DNA of 63,639 nucleotides from Desulfobulbaceae bacterium (GTDB lineage Bacteria; Desulfobacterota; Desulfobulbia; Desulfobulbales; Desulfurivibrionaceae): positions 1 to 63,639 of the forward strand of contig SJBG01000010.1 in the NCBI GenBank assembly GCA_004332195.1. Reading direction: 5' to 3'. Position 1 is the stretch's first letter. Every line of letters starts with the position of its first letter. Positions 10,912 to 20,719 of this stretch are shown piece after piece. The position numbers and the translations under genes were made by a program. The notes under the pieces were generated by a model, which saw only the letters and a program-made list of their open reading frames with translations, had not been told where the DNA came from and made no database searches.

Positions 10912-11805
10912 ATGTCGCACCCCTCCGACCACAGCCCTGCCGCCTTTCTGTCCGACCTAGGCCCCACCGCTTTTCTGGCCGCCTTCCTGACTGATAACCC
11001 CGGTCCCGCGCTGGATTTGTTCCCGGCCCACGAACCGGTCTGGGAAGGATTGCGGCGACTCAAGGATTTTTTCAGCTCCCGGCCCTGGCCCCGGTGGCCC
11101 AAGGAGTTGGGCTTTGAGCCCGGCCCTCTGCCCCGAACCTTGGTCCTTTATCGTCCTACCGTCGGTGGTGGCGCGCCTGACGGCGAAACCATCGTCATCC
11201 CCGGCGAACAGTGCCGCATCAGTTACGATGATGTCACTAAGGGCAAACTAACCGTGATTCACGGGGGCCAAGTCTTGGTTGGAGCCAGTGTCTTGATGGC
11301 CGGGGCAGTGCTGATGGGTCGGCGCTTCGAGTTTGGCCGCGGAGTGTTGGTGGAGTCCGGCGCTTTTTTGAAGGAGCCGCTGATTGTCGATGATCACAGT
11401 GAAATCCGCCAGGGGGCCTACCTGCGTGGGCACTGCCTGATCGGTCGTCGTTGCGTGGTGGGCCATGTGACCGAGGTCAAACATTCGATTTTCTGCGACG
11501 ATGCCAAGGCCGGTCATTTCGCTTACCTGGGCGACAGCATCCTCGGGCCGGAGGTCAATCTGGGGGCTGGCACCAAGTTGGCTAATCTCCGTTTTGCCGG
11601 AGGCAATGTGCCGATTCGTTATCAGCAAAGCATTATCGATAGTGGTCTGAAAAAGCTCGGCGCTATCCTGGGGGCCAAGGTTCAAACTGGTTGCAACACC
11701 GTAACCAATCCCGGCACCCTGCTGGGCCGCGGAGGGATCATCCTGCCCAACACCACCGCCCCTTCGGGGTATCATCCGCCCAAAACATTGATCAGGGGGG
11801 CTTAA
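10912..11805 (+). CDS. GlmU-like left-handed beta-helix acyltransferase domain protein
   Basis: About 297 residues. The N-terminal ~100 residues have no recognised fold. The rest is a hexapeptide-repeat beta-helix (GASVLMAGAVLMG, GRGVLVESGAFLKEPLIV, GAYLRGHCLIGRRCVVGH) with the GlmU-type segment VKHSIFCDDAKAGHFAYLGDSILG and LGAGTKLANLRF. It resembles the acetyltransferase half of bifunctional GlmU without the nucleotidyltransferase half, so it may modify a nucleotide sugar or envelope precursor. ATG 10912 is chosen because the sequence upstream reads through an AT-rich leader and lacks codon bias; a longer frame begins at 10804. The Shine-Dalgarno is weak (GCGAG). Confidence 0.75.
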   Translation: MSHPSDHSPAAFLSDLGPTAFLAAFLTDNPGPALDLFPAHEPVWEGLRRLKDFFSSRPWPRWPKELGFEPGPLPRTLVLYRPTVGGGAPDGETIVIPGEQCRISYDDVTKGKLTVIHGGQVLVGASVLMAGAVLMGRRFEFGRGVLVESGAFLKEPLIVDDHSEIRQGAYLRGHCLIGRRCVVGHVTEVKHSIFCDDAKAGHFAYLGDSILGPEVNLGAGTKLANLRFAGGNVPIRYQQSIIDSGLKKLGAILGAKVQTGCNTVTNPGTLLGRGGIILPNTTAPSGYHPPKTLIRGA

Positions 11806-11984
11806 TATTTCTCGTATTTCTTGAGGATACCTTGAAATAGTGAAGCTCCAAGCCGCCCGGGCCGCCCGGGAAAGTAGCGAAAAGAGACCAGGAGATACAA
11901 AGTCCCCAGCACCCCCAAAGGGTTATGATGGTGCGCATATTTAGTGGTCTTGGATAATATCAAAAAGAAACCGGAGCTTAACCT

Positions 11985-13262
11985 ATGAGCAGTTTTTCCG
12001 CTTTTTATTTTCCCGATACCTTGCCGCCGCCAGCTGTCTTGTCCGGTTTAGCCGCATTGTCAAGACGATGGCGTTTGCGTTGTTACCACCCCTTAGCCGA
12101 CGATGACCCAGTGCCGGCGCCCTGGGCCGATTTTGTCGCCACCGGTCAACTGGAATTGGTTCCCCCGCCCCTTGTCGATCCGGAACTGATCGCGCGCCTG
12201 CGTTCCTTAATCCGTGAGCTTGATGATCCCCGGGGTGAAACCGCGTTGTTTATGACTCACAACCTGGTCGCCGGACTCAGCGCCAGGCGTGAGGAGACGG
12301 CCCCGGAACTGGTGGCCCCGCTGCTTGGTCAATTCGCCGATATCGCGGCTGATCAAGCCCATGAAAGCCTCTGGCAGGCGCTGTTGCTGCTCAAGTTGGC
12401 TGAAAAGCAGGAGATCCGAGCAATAGAACTGACGGAAGAACTGCGGGTTGTTGAGACTAAAAAAGCTCTTCTTTGGCGCCAATTCAAAGACGATGATGAA
12501 GCAAATGAGGCGAGTGATAAATATCGCGGGAAAGGCGGCAATCAAAGGGATAACGGGGACAGGCGGGCCAATAACCAGACTGGCGATGACAGCGAGAGCA
12601 ACACGGCTGGCGACAACAGCGAAAGCAACACGGCTGGCGAGGCCCGTGAGGCCAGTTGGGACAGCCGGGCTAGCTGGGCCAACGAGGCCGGTCGGGCTGA
12701 TCGAGAGAGTGGGACCAGCCGGGATAAAGCGCCGATCGGGATCCCGTCGGTTCGGTCCTGGCGCGACTCTCATCGTTTGCTTCGGGCTTGGGGTCATCTT
12801 TTTCTTCGCCAGCCCCCCAGGGTCGATTTGTTGCTCAGCGCCGACCCCGAAGTCTGGAGCTTGCTTCACGACACCGCCGTCACCGCCGGTTTGACCCTTA
12901 CGACCTTGGGAAGCCTGCTCCTGCCCCAAGACGGCGATGCCCGGCTGGCCCCAGGTTTGGACCAGCTTGGCGCCGCCTTGACTGCGGCTCTAAGGCTGGC
13001 CATCGCCGAGGGCGCAAGCCGGGGGGCAGTTTCGGCCATTAATGCCTGGAACCAAGCGGTTACGGAGCAGGGAGTCGGACCTTATGCTTTGGACCTGACC
13101 CTGCTGCCGACCACCCCGCTGACGAAGCTGATCGGCAGCAGTTGCCGTCAAGTTTTGCCCGGGGAAAATTCCCAAAAAGCCCGCGCAGAACACCCCCACG
13201 GTCTGATTGCCCTTTTTCGTGCCACCTGTAACGATAACCCCCCGTTTAACGGTAGGGGTTGA
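11985..13262 (+). CDS. hypothetical protein with low-complexity insert
   Basis: 425 residues, family not recognised. The N-terminal ~165 residues are Leu-rich and probably helical. Residues ~165-250 are a hydrophilic low-complexity region rich in Asp, Asn, Ser, Glu and Arg, with a near-perfect 24-bp tandem unit encoding DNSESNTAG twice (about 12585-12640). A second ordered-looking segment follows (RSWRDSHRLLRAWGHLFLRQPP and a Leu-rich C-terminal part). No signal peptide or membrane helix is evident, so it is probably cytosolic. Its 3' end overlaps the convergent stress-protein gene by 17 bp. Codon use outside the insert is like its neighbours, which supports a real gene. Confidence 0.6.
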   Translation: MSSFSAFYFPDTLPPPAVLSGLAALSRRWRLRCYHPLADDDPVPAPWADFVATGQLELVPPPLVDPELIARLRSLIRELDDPRGETALFMTHNLVAGLSARREETAPELVAPLLGQFADIAADQAHESLWQALLLLKLAEKQEIRAIELTEELRVVETKKALLWRQFKDDDEANEASDKYRGKGGNQRDNGDRRANNQTGDDSESNTAGDNSESNTAGEAREASWDSRASWANEAGRADRESGTSRDKAPIGIPSVRSWRDSHRLLRAWGHLFLRQPPRVDLLLSADPEVWSLLHDTAVTAGLTLTTLGSLLLPQDGDARLAPGLDQLGAALTAALRLAIAEGASRGAVSAINAWNQAVTEQGVGPYALDLTLLPTTPLTKLIGSSCRQVLPGENSQKARAEHPHGLIALFRATCNDNPPFNGRG

Positions 13263-13689
13263 TGCTAAGCACCGGACAGGGCGCTGTTTTGATCACTTTA
13301 TCGGCCACACTGCCAAATAATATCAGCTCCAACCCCTTATAACCGTGGGTGCCGATGACGATCAAGTCAACTCCGGTTTGAGCGGCATGTTCGACGATGG
13401 CTTCGGCCACATCGCCGGTTAATACCCGGCTCTGAACCGCGGTATCAGGAGGAAGACATTCCTTGATGAAGCTTTGCATTTTATCCTCGGCATTGCGGAT
13501 AGTTTCCTCTTCAAACTGGGCGGGCATTTTAGGGACGAAAAAACCGGGATAATCCTCGAAGCTCTGAATCACGAAGACCACCGCCAGTTCGGCCTTAAAA
13601 CGCCGGGCCAAAGAGGCGGCCGTAGCGACAATTTTACATGAATTATCGGAAAAATCTACCGGCGCTAAAATTTTTTTAATATCATCCAT
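13246..13689 (-). CDS. universal stress protein (UspA family)
   Basis: 147 residues, single Usp domain. It opens with KKILAPVDFSDNS and closes with the ATP-loop motif IVIGTHGYKGLELILFGSVADKV, which fits the canonical G-x2-G-x9-G(S/T) spacing, so ATP binding is likely. ATG 13689 has GGAGG seven bases upstream. The gene is convergent with the upstream hypothetical gene and divergent from the DinG-like helicase. It is a distinct paralogue of the stress protein at 1968-2390. Confidence 0.88.
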   Translation of the reverse strand: MDDIKKILAPVDFSDNSCKIVATAASLARRFKAELAVVFVIQSFEDYPGFFVPKMPAQFEEETIRNAEDKMQSFIKECLPPDTAVQSRVLTGDVAEAIVEHAAQTGVDLIVIGTHGYKGLELILFGSVADKVIKTAPCPVLSINPYR

Positions 13690-13919
13690 TGTTCATCCTC
13701 CCATAAATTGTGAGACGCGAATATGGCCAAAATGTGGCCCTGGGTATAGCTCCGATCGAAATTAAAAATTCAAAATTCGTCATTAAAAAAAACGAAACTT
13801 TGTTTTTCCGATACGTTAAGATCCAGTCCAAGGAATGATATGAAACATGAATATGGTTTAACCGGAATCAACCACCGTCGCAGATTGCGCCACTTCTGTT
13901 TTTGCGCTAAAACCAGGCC

Positions 13920-16346
13920 ATGACAAGTTCGAGCAATCTCGCAAACTCACCGCAGGCTTCAACTATTACCGACAGGTTACCAGCGGTGGAAGATCATTGT
14001 CAAGAGCGATGCCACGCTGCTGCCGCCACCGTTATCTCTGCCGCTACATCCATCTCTTCCACCATCGCGGCCATGGACAATGTTTTTGCTTCCGGCGGCC
14101 TGCTGGCCCGTCATCTTCCCGGCTTTGCAGCCCGGGCCGGGCAACTGGCCATGGCCCGGGCCGTGGCGACAATCCTGGATCAGGCGGATGATGAGTCGGC
14201 AACTCTACATCGCCGCAATGGCTCCGCGCCCGAGAACCGCGAACTTACTGAATATGAATTTACTGAATATCCCGAAATTAAGCAGAGCGAAACTAATCAG
14301 AACGAAATTAGGCAGATAGAAATTAAGCAAACCGAAATTAGACAGGCCTATTCGGCTCGACACCTGCTGCTGGCGGAAGCCGGTACCGGGACCGGCAAAA
14401 CCCTGGCCTATTTGGTGCCGGCGGCACTCTCCGGCCGCAAGGTAGTGATTTCCACCAACACCATCAATCTGCAAGAGCAGATTTTGGCCAAGGAAATCCC
14501 CTTTATTCGCCGCTACCTGGCGCCAGGCCTGAAAGCTATTTGCGTCAAAGGGCGTCAGAATTACCTTTGCCTCTATCGCTGGCATCAACTCCAGGTAAAC
14601 CCTCAGGGCCGCTTGTTCAGCCGGGCTGGAGCCGATGGTGAGGAGAAAACCCTGACCGAGATTGCCGCCTGGCTCGAAACTACCAGCAGCGGCGATCGGG
14701 CTGAGTTATCCAGCCTGAGTGATGATTCGCCACTCTGGGCCGGGCTCAGTGCGGCCGCTGATCGTTGCCTGGGGTCATCCTGCGCCCATAGGGCTGAGTG
14801 CTTTATCACCCGCCTGCGCGGGCAAGCGGCCCGGGCCCAACTACTGATCGTTAATCATCATCTCTTTTTCTCCGATCTGGCCGTGCGCCGTTTTGGCCAC
14901 GCCGAGGTCTTGCCCCGCTACGAGGCGGTGATCTTTGATGAAGCCCATCATCTGGAAAATATCGCCACCCGTTATTTTGGCCTGAGCTTTAGTCATTATC
15001 AGGTTATCGACCTGGTTCGCGACCTGGAGGCCATGGCCGAGGAGCGGCTGCAGGCGGCTGATCGAACCCGATTGCTGCAGGCGGCCCGCTCCCTGGGGGT
15101 GGAGGCCGGAATTTTCCTGAATTTCTTCCCGCATAAGCGAGGTCGCTTTCCTTTGATCCCCTTGATCAACGAAGAGCCTGGCTGGCCGCAACTTTGCCAA
15201 TCCTGGCAAGGTGCTTTCAGCGCCGTGATCCGAAATTTAGAAGAATTGACCAAAACCGCCGAGATTTGGGGGTCAAGTCTGCGCCGCTGCCAGGATTTGC
15301 TTAGCGCCTTCAAGACCGTGACCAGTCCGCCCGGGTTTTCCCCGGTTCCGGCTACCATCGCACCGTCGTCATTTTCCGCGGCTACCGAGGCAAAAGCGCA
15401 AGCGGAGGCAGGCGAGCAAAACCCGGCCCCACCAGTGATAGAGAACGGAGCGGTTGATGCGGCCGGAAAACCGGCCATCACCCCCAAATTTTCCATCTAT
15501 TGGTACGAACGACGAGAAAAAAGCGTGCAATTGGTTGTCTCCCCCATCGAGGTGGCCGGCGAGCTTCGGCAACATCTTTATCAGCAGGTCAAAGCCGCGG
15601 TTTTGACCTCAGCCACCCTGCGCACTGGCAATGATTTTCGCTATGTCAAATCCCGTCTGGGCTTACCCGATGATTGCCCTAACCTGGATATTCCCACCCC
15701 TTTCGATTATCCTGGGCGTACCCTGCTCTACGTCCCCGGTCCGGATTTTCCAGCCCCCGATCAGGTTCAGTACCCGACTGCGGCCCGACGGGAGATGGCC
15801 GAAATCGTCCGGCGCTCGCAAGGCCGGGCCCTGTTGCTCTTTACCAATATCAGCGCCATGCGCCAAGCCGCCGCCACCCTGGCGACCACGGTTCCTTACC
15901 CTCTCCTGGTTCAGGGGGAGGCGCCCCGGGCCTTGCTGCTGGCGGAGTTTCGCCGCCGGACCCGCTCGATCCTGCTGGCGGTGGCCAGTTTCTGGGAAGG
16001 AGTGGATGTACCCGGTGAATCGTTGAGCTGCGTGATCATCGATAAACTACCCTTTGAGGTTCCCAGCGATCCGGTTATCATGGCCCGGATCGACCAGATC
16101 AAGGCTGAGGGCGGCAACCCCTTTTTTGATTTTCAGGTGCCCCGGGCCGTTCTGATGTTGCGCCAGGGAGTGGGGCGGCTGTTGCGTTCTGATCGGGATC
16201 GGGGGGTGCTGGCCATTCTTGATGTGCGTCTGTTTACTAAGGGGTATGGTCGGACTTTCCGTAAAAGTCTGCCGCCCAGTCCCCTGAGCCGGGATCTTAA
16301 TGAGGTCAAAAAATTCTTTGGCCAAGCTTTTAACGAGGAGTCATGA
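13920..16346 (+). CDS. DinG/XPD-type ATP-dependent DNA helicase
   Basis: 808 residues, superfamily 2 helicase with an iron-sulfur domain. Walker A is EAGTGTGKT (about residue 153), followed by the Fe-S cysteines (one in QNYLCLYRW; the others in RCLGSSCAHRAEC), the DEAH box VIFDEAHHLEN, and C-terminal motifs ALLLFTN, ASFWEGVDVPGE and RQGVGRLLR. The family unwinds 5'-3' DNA in repair and R-loop removal. Two foreign-looking inserts are present: A-rich, degenerate EIKQ/EIRQ repeats just before Walker A (nt ~14230-14345), and an Ala-rich stretch in the middle (nt ~15330-15490). The first ~50 residues are low complexity, and ATG 14073 (MDNVFASGG) is an alternative start. It is followed after 4 bp by the polyprenyl synthase. 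Confidence 0.85.
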   Translation: MTSSSNLANSPQASTITDRLPAVEDHCQERCHAAAATVISAATSISSTIAAMDNVFASGGLLARHLPGFAARAGQLAMARAVATILDQADDESATLHRRNGSAPENRELTEYEFTEYPEIKQSETNQNEIRQIEIKQTEIRQAYSARHLLLAEAGTGTGKTLAYLVPAALSGRKVVISTNTINLQEQILAKEIPFIRRYLAPGLKAICVKGRQNYLCLYRWHQLQVNPQGRLFSRAGADGEEKTLTEIAAWLETTSSGDRAELSSLSDDSPLWAGLSAAADRCLGSSCAHRAECFITRLRGQAARAQLLIVNHHLFFSDLAVRRFGHAEVLPRYEAVIFDEAHHLENIATRYFGLSFSHYQVIDLVRDLEAMAEERLQAADRTRLLQAARSLGVEAGIFLNFFPHKRGRFPLIPLINEEPGWPQLCQSWQGAFSAVIRNLEELTKTAEIWGSSLRRCQDLLSAFKTVTSPPGFSPVPATIAPSSFSAATEAKAQAEAGEQNPAPPVIENGAVDAAGKPAITPKFSIYWYERREKSVQLVVSPIEVAGELRQHLYQQVKAAVLTSATLRTGNDFRYVKSRLGLPDDCPNLDIPTPFDYPGRTLLYVPGPDFPAPDQVQYPTAARREMAEIVRRSQGRALLLFTNISAMRQAAATLATTVPYPLLVQGEAPRALLLAEFRRRTRSILLAVASFWEGVDVPGESLSCVIIDKLPFEVPSDPVIMARIDQIKAEGGNPFFDFQVPRAVLMLRQGVGRLLRSDRDRGVLAILDVRLFTKGYGRTFRKSLPPSPLSRDLNEVKKFFGQAFNEES

Positions 16347-16350
16347 AAGC

Positions 16351-17370
16351 ATGAACCCTGAAGAACTGCAAAAGCAACTAATCGCCAAGGTCCAACACAT
16401 CGATCAGGTGATGCGGGACGATCTGGCGATGGTGCGCCAACCTCGGCTGGCGGCGGTGCTGGATCACGCCCTGTTTACCGGGGGCAAGCGCATCCGGCCC
16501 TTGCTGACCCTGCTCGCCGCCAGCCTGGTAAAAGCCCAGTCCGGTTGCGACCATAGCCCGGTTTCGGCAGTCGAGCCAGCAAGTGTGGCCCGCTTGGCCA
16601 TTGCCTTTGAATATCTCCACGCCGCCAGCCTGCTCCATGACGATGTGATTGACCGTGCCGGCCAACGCCGGGGCCGGGCGACGGTCAACACCCGCTGGGA
16701 TCAAGGAACCGCCATCCTGGCGGGGAATTTTCTCCACGTCCGGGCCGTGTCACTGGTCGGCAATGCCGGCGGAGGGGAATGTCTGGAATTGATGGCGGTG
16801 GCCATCCAGGCCATGGTCGCCGCGGAGTTTGCCCAGATGGATGCCTCGACCAACCACGACTGGCGCCAGAGCACTTATTTTGCGGTGTTGCGAGGCAAAA
16901 CTGCCGCGCTGATCGCCGCCGCCTGCGAGTCTGGAGTCGTCATCGCCGACGGCAGGCGCCAACAGCGCCAAGCCCTGCGGGCCTACGGGGTCAACCTGGG
17001 TCTGGCCTTCCAGGTCATCGATGACCTGCTGGACTACCTGGGCGAACCAGGGGTCACCGGCAAAGCGCTGGGCAACGACCTGCGGGAAGGTAAAATGACC
17101 CTGCCCCTGCTCATTGCCCACCAGCAGGCAACCCCGACTCAACGGCTGTGGCTGGAGGAGCAAATTATGGCGGCTTCCCCCGCTCAGCGGGGCGAACAAT
17201 TCAGTCGGGTTCGGGAGCTGTTGACCGTTACCGGGGCCTTTGCCGCCTGCCGGGCCAAGGCGGAGGAACTGATCGCCGAGGGTCTTGCGGCCCTGACCAT
17301 TTTTCCCGCCGGTCCCGAGCAAATCATGCTGAGCGCTTTGGGGCAATATGTCCTTGAAAGGAAAAAATAA
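16351..17370 (+). CDS. trans-polyprenyl diphosphate synthase (octaprenyl/heptaprenyl type)
   Basis: 339 residues. It makes the long isoprenoid chain for quinones by condensing isopentenyl diphosphate onto an allylic primer. Seen in the sequence: GGKRIRPLL, the first Asp-rich motif LLHDDVIDRAGQRRG, GNFLHVRA, the second Asp-rich motif VIDDLLDYLG and GNDLREGKMTLPLL. The chain-length class is inferred from overall length and the absence of bulky residues just before the first motif; not certain. ATG 16351 is chosen because GAGGAG lies upstream and it sits 4 bp after the helicase stop. Confidence 0.88.
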   Translation: MNPEELQKQLIAKVQHIDQVMRDDLAMVRQPRLAAVLDHALFTGGKRIRPLLTLLAASLVKAQSGCDHSPVSAVEPASVARLAIAFEYLHAASLLHDDVIDRAGQRRGRATVNTRWDQGTAILAGNFLHVRAVSLVGNAGGGECLELMAVAIQAMVAAEFAQMDASTNHDWRQSTYFAVLRGKTAALIAAACESGVVIADGRRQQRQALRAYGVNLGLAFQVIDDLLDYLGEPGVTGKALGNDLREGKMTLPLLIAHQQATPTQRLWLEEQIMAASPAQRGEQFSRVRELLTVTGAFAACRAKAEELIAEGLAALTIFPAGPEQIMLSALGQYVLERKK

Positions 17371-17371
17371 A

Positions 17372-17671
17372 ATGGTCACCACCAGTGCAAAAAGCCCCAT
17401 CGGTCCCGGCGGGAGACGCCCTGGCCGGAGAAACGCTAAACCGCCAGCCGGTTCTCGAAGCCGAAGCAACAGCGGCCGTCGGCAACGTAAAATTGGTTTT
17501 TGGCTACCATGGCGACCGATTACATTAACCATGCTGCTGTTGATCAGCCTTGGCGCCATGGTCTACCTGGTTTTTCTCCATCAACCCACCGTTAGCAAAC
17601 AGTCCGCCTCTTCTGTTTTTTTTGCTTTACATTCTCCGACAACCCAGCTACCGTGTCGTATTCCTGGATGA
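17372..17671 (+). CDS. small hypothetical single-helix membrane protein, possibly truncated
   Basis: About 99 residues: a very basic N-terminal tail (Arg/Lys/Ser rich), one hydrophobic helix (TLTMLLLISLGAMVYLVFL) and a short tail that ends abruptly. The layout, a basic cytosolic stretch then a signal anchor, is that of an anchored periplasmic protein whose C-terminal domain is missing. I see no continuation in another frame that I recognise, so it may be either a small protein or the 5' remnant of a larger gene. It starts 1 bp after the polyprenyl synthase stop, so it was probably part of that operon. Confidence 0.4.
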   Translation: MVTTSAKSPIGPGGRRPGRRNAKPPAGSRSRSNSGRRQRKIGFWLPWRPITLTMLLLISLGAMVYLVFLHQPTVSKQSASSVFFALHSPTTQLPCRIPG

Positions 17672-17750
17672 AAGAATGGGTTTGTCCCAGGCGCTTAGTC
17701 CCTGGTGTTTACCCCAGGTGTTTGCTCACCCCTTGCCGGAGTCCCTCTCG

Positions 17751-18041
17751 ATGAACGACCGGCATGTCGCCGAAGTAGCTAAGTTGCTCAAGACCATGGC
17801 CCATCCTATCCGCCTCAAGATTCTCTGCCTGCTCCAAGACGGAGAGATGACGGTGGGGGAGATTCATCGCCAGGTCCAGACCACCAACGCCAACGTTTCC
17901 CAGCATCTCAATATTCTGCGCAATCAGGGGATTATCGACTACCGTAAAGATGCCAATTTCATCCATAACCGGATCATCGAGGGCCGGGTGGTGGAAATGA
18001 TCAAAATCATGCGCGAGCTTTTTTGTTCCGAAGAAGGGTAG
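17751..18041 (+). CDS. ArsR-family winged-helix transcriptional regulator
   Basis: 96 residues. The ArsR-type winged helix covers nearly all of it: LLKTMAHPIRLKILCLLQDGEMTVGEIHRQV, the recognition helix QTTNANVSQHLNILRNQGIIDYRKD and the wing NFIHNRIIEGRVVEM. The metal-binding cysteines of ArsR/SmtB (ELCVCDL) are absent; a Cys near the C-terminus (ELFCSEEG) is the only one there, so the effector is unknown. ATG 17751 has GGAG about 9 bases upstream; the frame extends further upstream without homology. Confidence 0.8.
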   Translation: MNDRHVAEVAKLLKTMAHPIRLKILCLLQDGEMTVGEIHRQVQTTNANVSQHLNILRNQGIIDYRKDANFIHNRIIEGRVVEMIKIMRELFCSEEG

Positions 18042-18149
18042 TCTTGCCAATCGCCTGGCGGGACTACCAACTCGGCAACCCCAAATAAGGAGCAGCAAGC
18101 GGAATCTTCCATTACTTCAAAAGCAGGCCTTTTTGCGGGCTCGAGCTGC

Positions 18150-19233
18150 TTGCCCCTAACAGCAAACAGCTCGAGCCTGCGCGGTCCCGAGGATATTCGC
18201 GGATATTGTCGCAAGTTTAAGCCCGAGTTTATCATCAATTGCGCCATTGCCGCCATCGATTCCAGCCCGCTCCAGCCCGCCCTTGGCTTTCGAGATCAAT
18301 TATCTCGGCGCCTTGAACCTCGCCCGGGTCGCCCTGGAGTTGCAAGTCCCCTACATCCATTTCAGTTCCGCCGCCGTGCTACCGTCGGGCGAAAACCTGA
18401 GCGAGCATGAGCGCTTGGATTTGCATCCGGAATTGCCCAACTATGCCAAGTCCAAACTCCTGGCCGAACTGGCCCTGGATGAGTTGCGCTACAAGCACCG
18501 CCTTGATTACACCAACATCCGCCTGGCCGTGGTTTACGGGGCTCATGACCACAAAATCCAAAGCTTTCAGCGGTTGCTCTTTTCTTTGGTCAATCAGGCT
18601 ATGCCTTTGATGTTCACGAACCGTCAGGCGACTCACTCTTATTCCAACGCCAAGAAGGTGCCGCATTTTATTCATCATATTCTGAAAAACCGGGAAGAGT
18701 TCGGTGGCCGAACCTGGCATTTTGTCGATCCTCTGCCGGTATCACTCAGTCAATTGATCAATCATCACCATCAAGTCTTATCTTGAGCTGAAGCGACCCT
18801 GGGATATTTACCTGCCATATCCTTTTGCCCGTTTTGGGGTTAGCTGTATGCGCCGGCTTACCCGGTTGCTCGGCCGGATCGGAATTGAGGCGCGGATACC
18901 GGTTGAACTATTGTTTATGGAAAATTTCTATCAAGCCCAGACCCTGTCGGCGCAACAACTGAAAAATCAAGCTTCATTGATCCCAAGCCCGAGGCCACTA
19001 TTTTTACCGAACTGCCCAACCTGTTAGAGCACTACCTCTCGCGCTGGGGAAGCCTTAACCTGATTGACTTTGACGACCACCAGGACCCTTTCGTCTGCCG
19101 TCGCCGTCGCGGTGGCGATGAGTTTATTAACAAACCGCAACACTTGCTGGCAACCCTGGACGATCAGGTCAGCCAACCCTTGCTCAGTTTTGACGATGAT
19201 GACCCTGGCGATAGGCCCGCGGCCCCGGGCTGA
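18150..19233 (+). pseudogene. NAD-dependent epimerase/dehydratase (RmlD/SDR type), frameshifted
   Basis: Pieces of one protein lie in successive frames: EDIRGYCRKFKPEFIINCAIA (to ~18275), AFEINYLGALNLARVALELQ to the YAKSKLLAELAL motif (Tyr-x3-Lys) and PVSLSQLINH (18285-18770), then SYLELKRPWDIYLPYPFARF through ENFYQAQTLSAQQ (to ~18975), then PKPEATIFTELPNLLEHYLS to the TGA at 19233. At least three frameshifts are needed; one falls in a short repeat (CCAGCCCGCTCCAGCCCGCC). The N-terminal GxxGxxG nucleotide loop is not found. Either a true pseudogene or several sequencing indels; the neighbouring KamA-type gene is also damaged, which favours decay. Confidence 0.7.
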
Positions 19234-19280
19234 CGTTCTCCCCCTTGACTCGCGCAGGCTTGACGAGTAATTTGTCGGTC

Positions 19281-20693
19281 ATGGATGCGGCGATTTTCAC
19301 TCCCCAAGACCTGCGCGAAACCAACCCCTACGTTTTTGCCGTGATTCGAGAGGCTCAAAATCTCGAGGAGGCCCGGAGCCGGTTGCTGCACTTGGCTGAT
19401 CGAATGGAGCTGGGGGCGGCAGGCCAAACCGGAGCCGACTTGAGCGTCGGGGGGCACAACCGGATTCGTGATTGTGCGGTGGCGCTACGTTTGATGAGCA
19501 AGTTCAGCTCGGATGAGGCCACCGGGTTCAGCGTGACCCAGGCCTTGTGGGATATCGCCCGCCATCGGTCGCGACCGGAATTGACATCCGCCTTTTATGC
19601 TGAGATTTTTTATCTTTTCAAAGGCTTGCAGGGTCATGGCCCCCGCCGGGCCCTGGATTTTGTTCACTTAAGCCTCATTGAGGCCGGCGGCCGATCCGCC
19701 GCCCGCCAACGCTCACGCCAACTCGACGATCTATGGAGCGCGGCGGATCGCTATATGGAATCTTATCCCTGCGGGTTGGCTCAAGAGGCGCTCAAGCGTC
19801 GTCAGCGCCGTCGGGACCATATCCTCCGCGAGCTCAACGCCGACCTGAACGACTGGCACGACTGGCGCTGGCAGATCAAAAACATTGTCAGCGAGTTTGC
19901 GTTCTTGGAAAAACTGGTCAAGCTCTCCAGTATCGAGCACCAGGCGATCAAGATCGCTCGCGCAAACAAGTTGCCCTTCAGCATCACCCCTTATTACCTG
20001 GCCCTAATGGATGATGGGACCAATGATCACGGGGGCCGGAACGGGATCCAGAGCGGAGATCGGAGCCTGGGCCGGGATGCCGCTATCCGGGCCCAGGTGC
20101 TGCCGCCGCTGAGCTACGTCAAGGGCGTACTCGCCATCGAAGATCCCTCCTGCCTAGATTTTATGGGGGAAGAGGATGCTTCGCCCTTTGATCTGATCAC
20201 CCGCCACTGCCCCGCTATCTGTATCTTCAAACCCTACAACACCTGCCCCCAGATTTGCGTTTATTGCCAACGCAACTGGGAGATCGATGAGGCTATGGCC
20301 AAGGGGGCTTTCGCCGGCATGGACCGGGCTGAAGCCGCCATCAACTGGGTTCGTGAGCATCCCGCAATCCACGAAGTCTTGATCACCGGCGGCGATCCTC
20401 TGGCCATGGGCAACCAGGCCCTGGCCGCCATTCTTGATCGGGTGGCGGCCATTCCCACCGTGGAGCGAATCCGAATCGGCACCCGAACCCTGGTGACCAT
20501 GCCCATGCGTTATACCGAGGAGTTGGTCAATCTGATCGCCCGTCATCGTCAACCGGGTCGTCGGGAAGTGGCGGTGATGACCCACGTCCAGCATCCCTAC
20601 GAAATCACCCCGGAAATGGTGGAGGCGGTTAACCGTTTGCGCCTACGGGGAATTCCCGTTTACAATCAACTGGTTTACACCTTTTACATGTAA
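19281..20693 (+). pseudogene. KamA-family radical SAM protein, 3' end cut off by an IS
   Basis: Related to lysine 2,3-aminomutase. An N-terminal helical extension of about 200 residues precedes the aminomutase-like core, with the cluster-binding CPQICVYC (Cys-x3-Cys-x2-Cys), VLITGGDPLAM, RIRIGTRTLVTMP, VAVMTHVQHPYEI and VYNQLVYTFYM. Family members continue beyond this last motif for a further C-terminal domain. Here the stop codon is supplied by the first bases of the IS66 inverted repeat (ATG|TAA at 20690-20693), and no continuation is found beyond the IS at 23180. The PLP lysine region therefore appears lost. ATG 19281 (MDAAIFTPQD) is preferred over the TTG at 19245. Confidence 0.75.
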
Positions 20694-20719
20694 ATATTCG
20701 GCCAACCCCGTTAGCCCAA

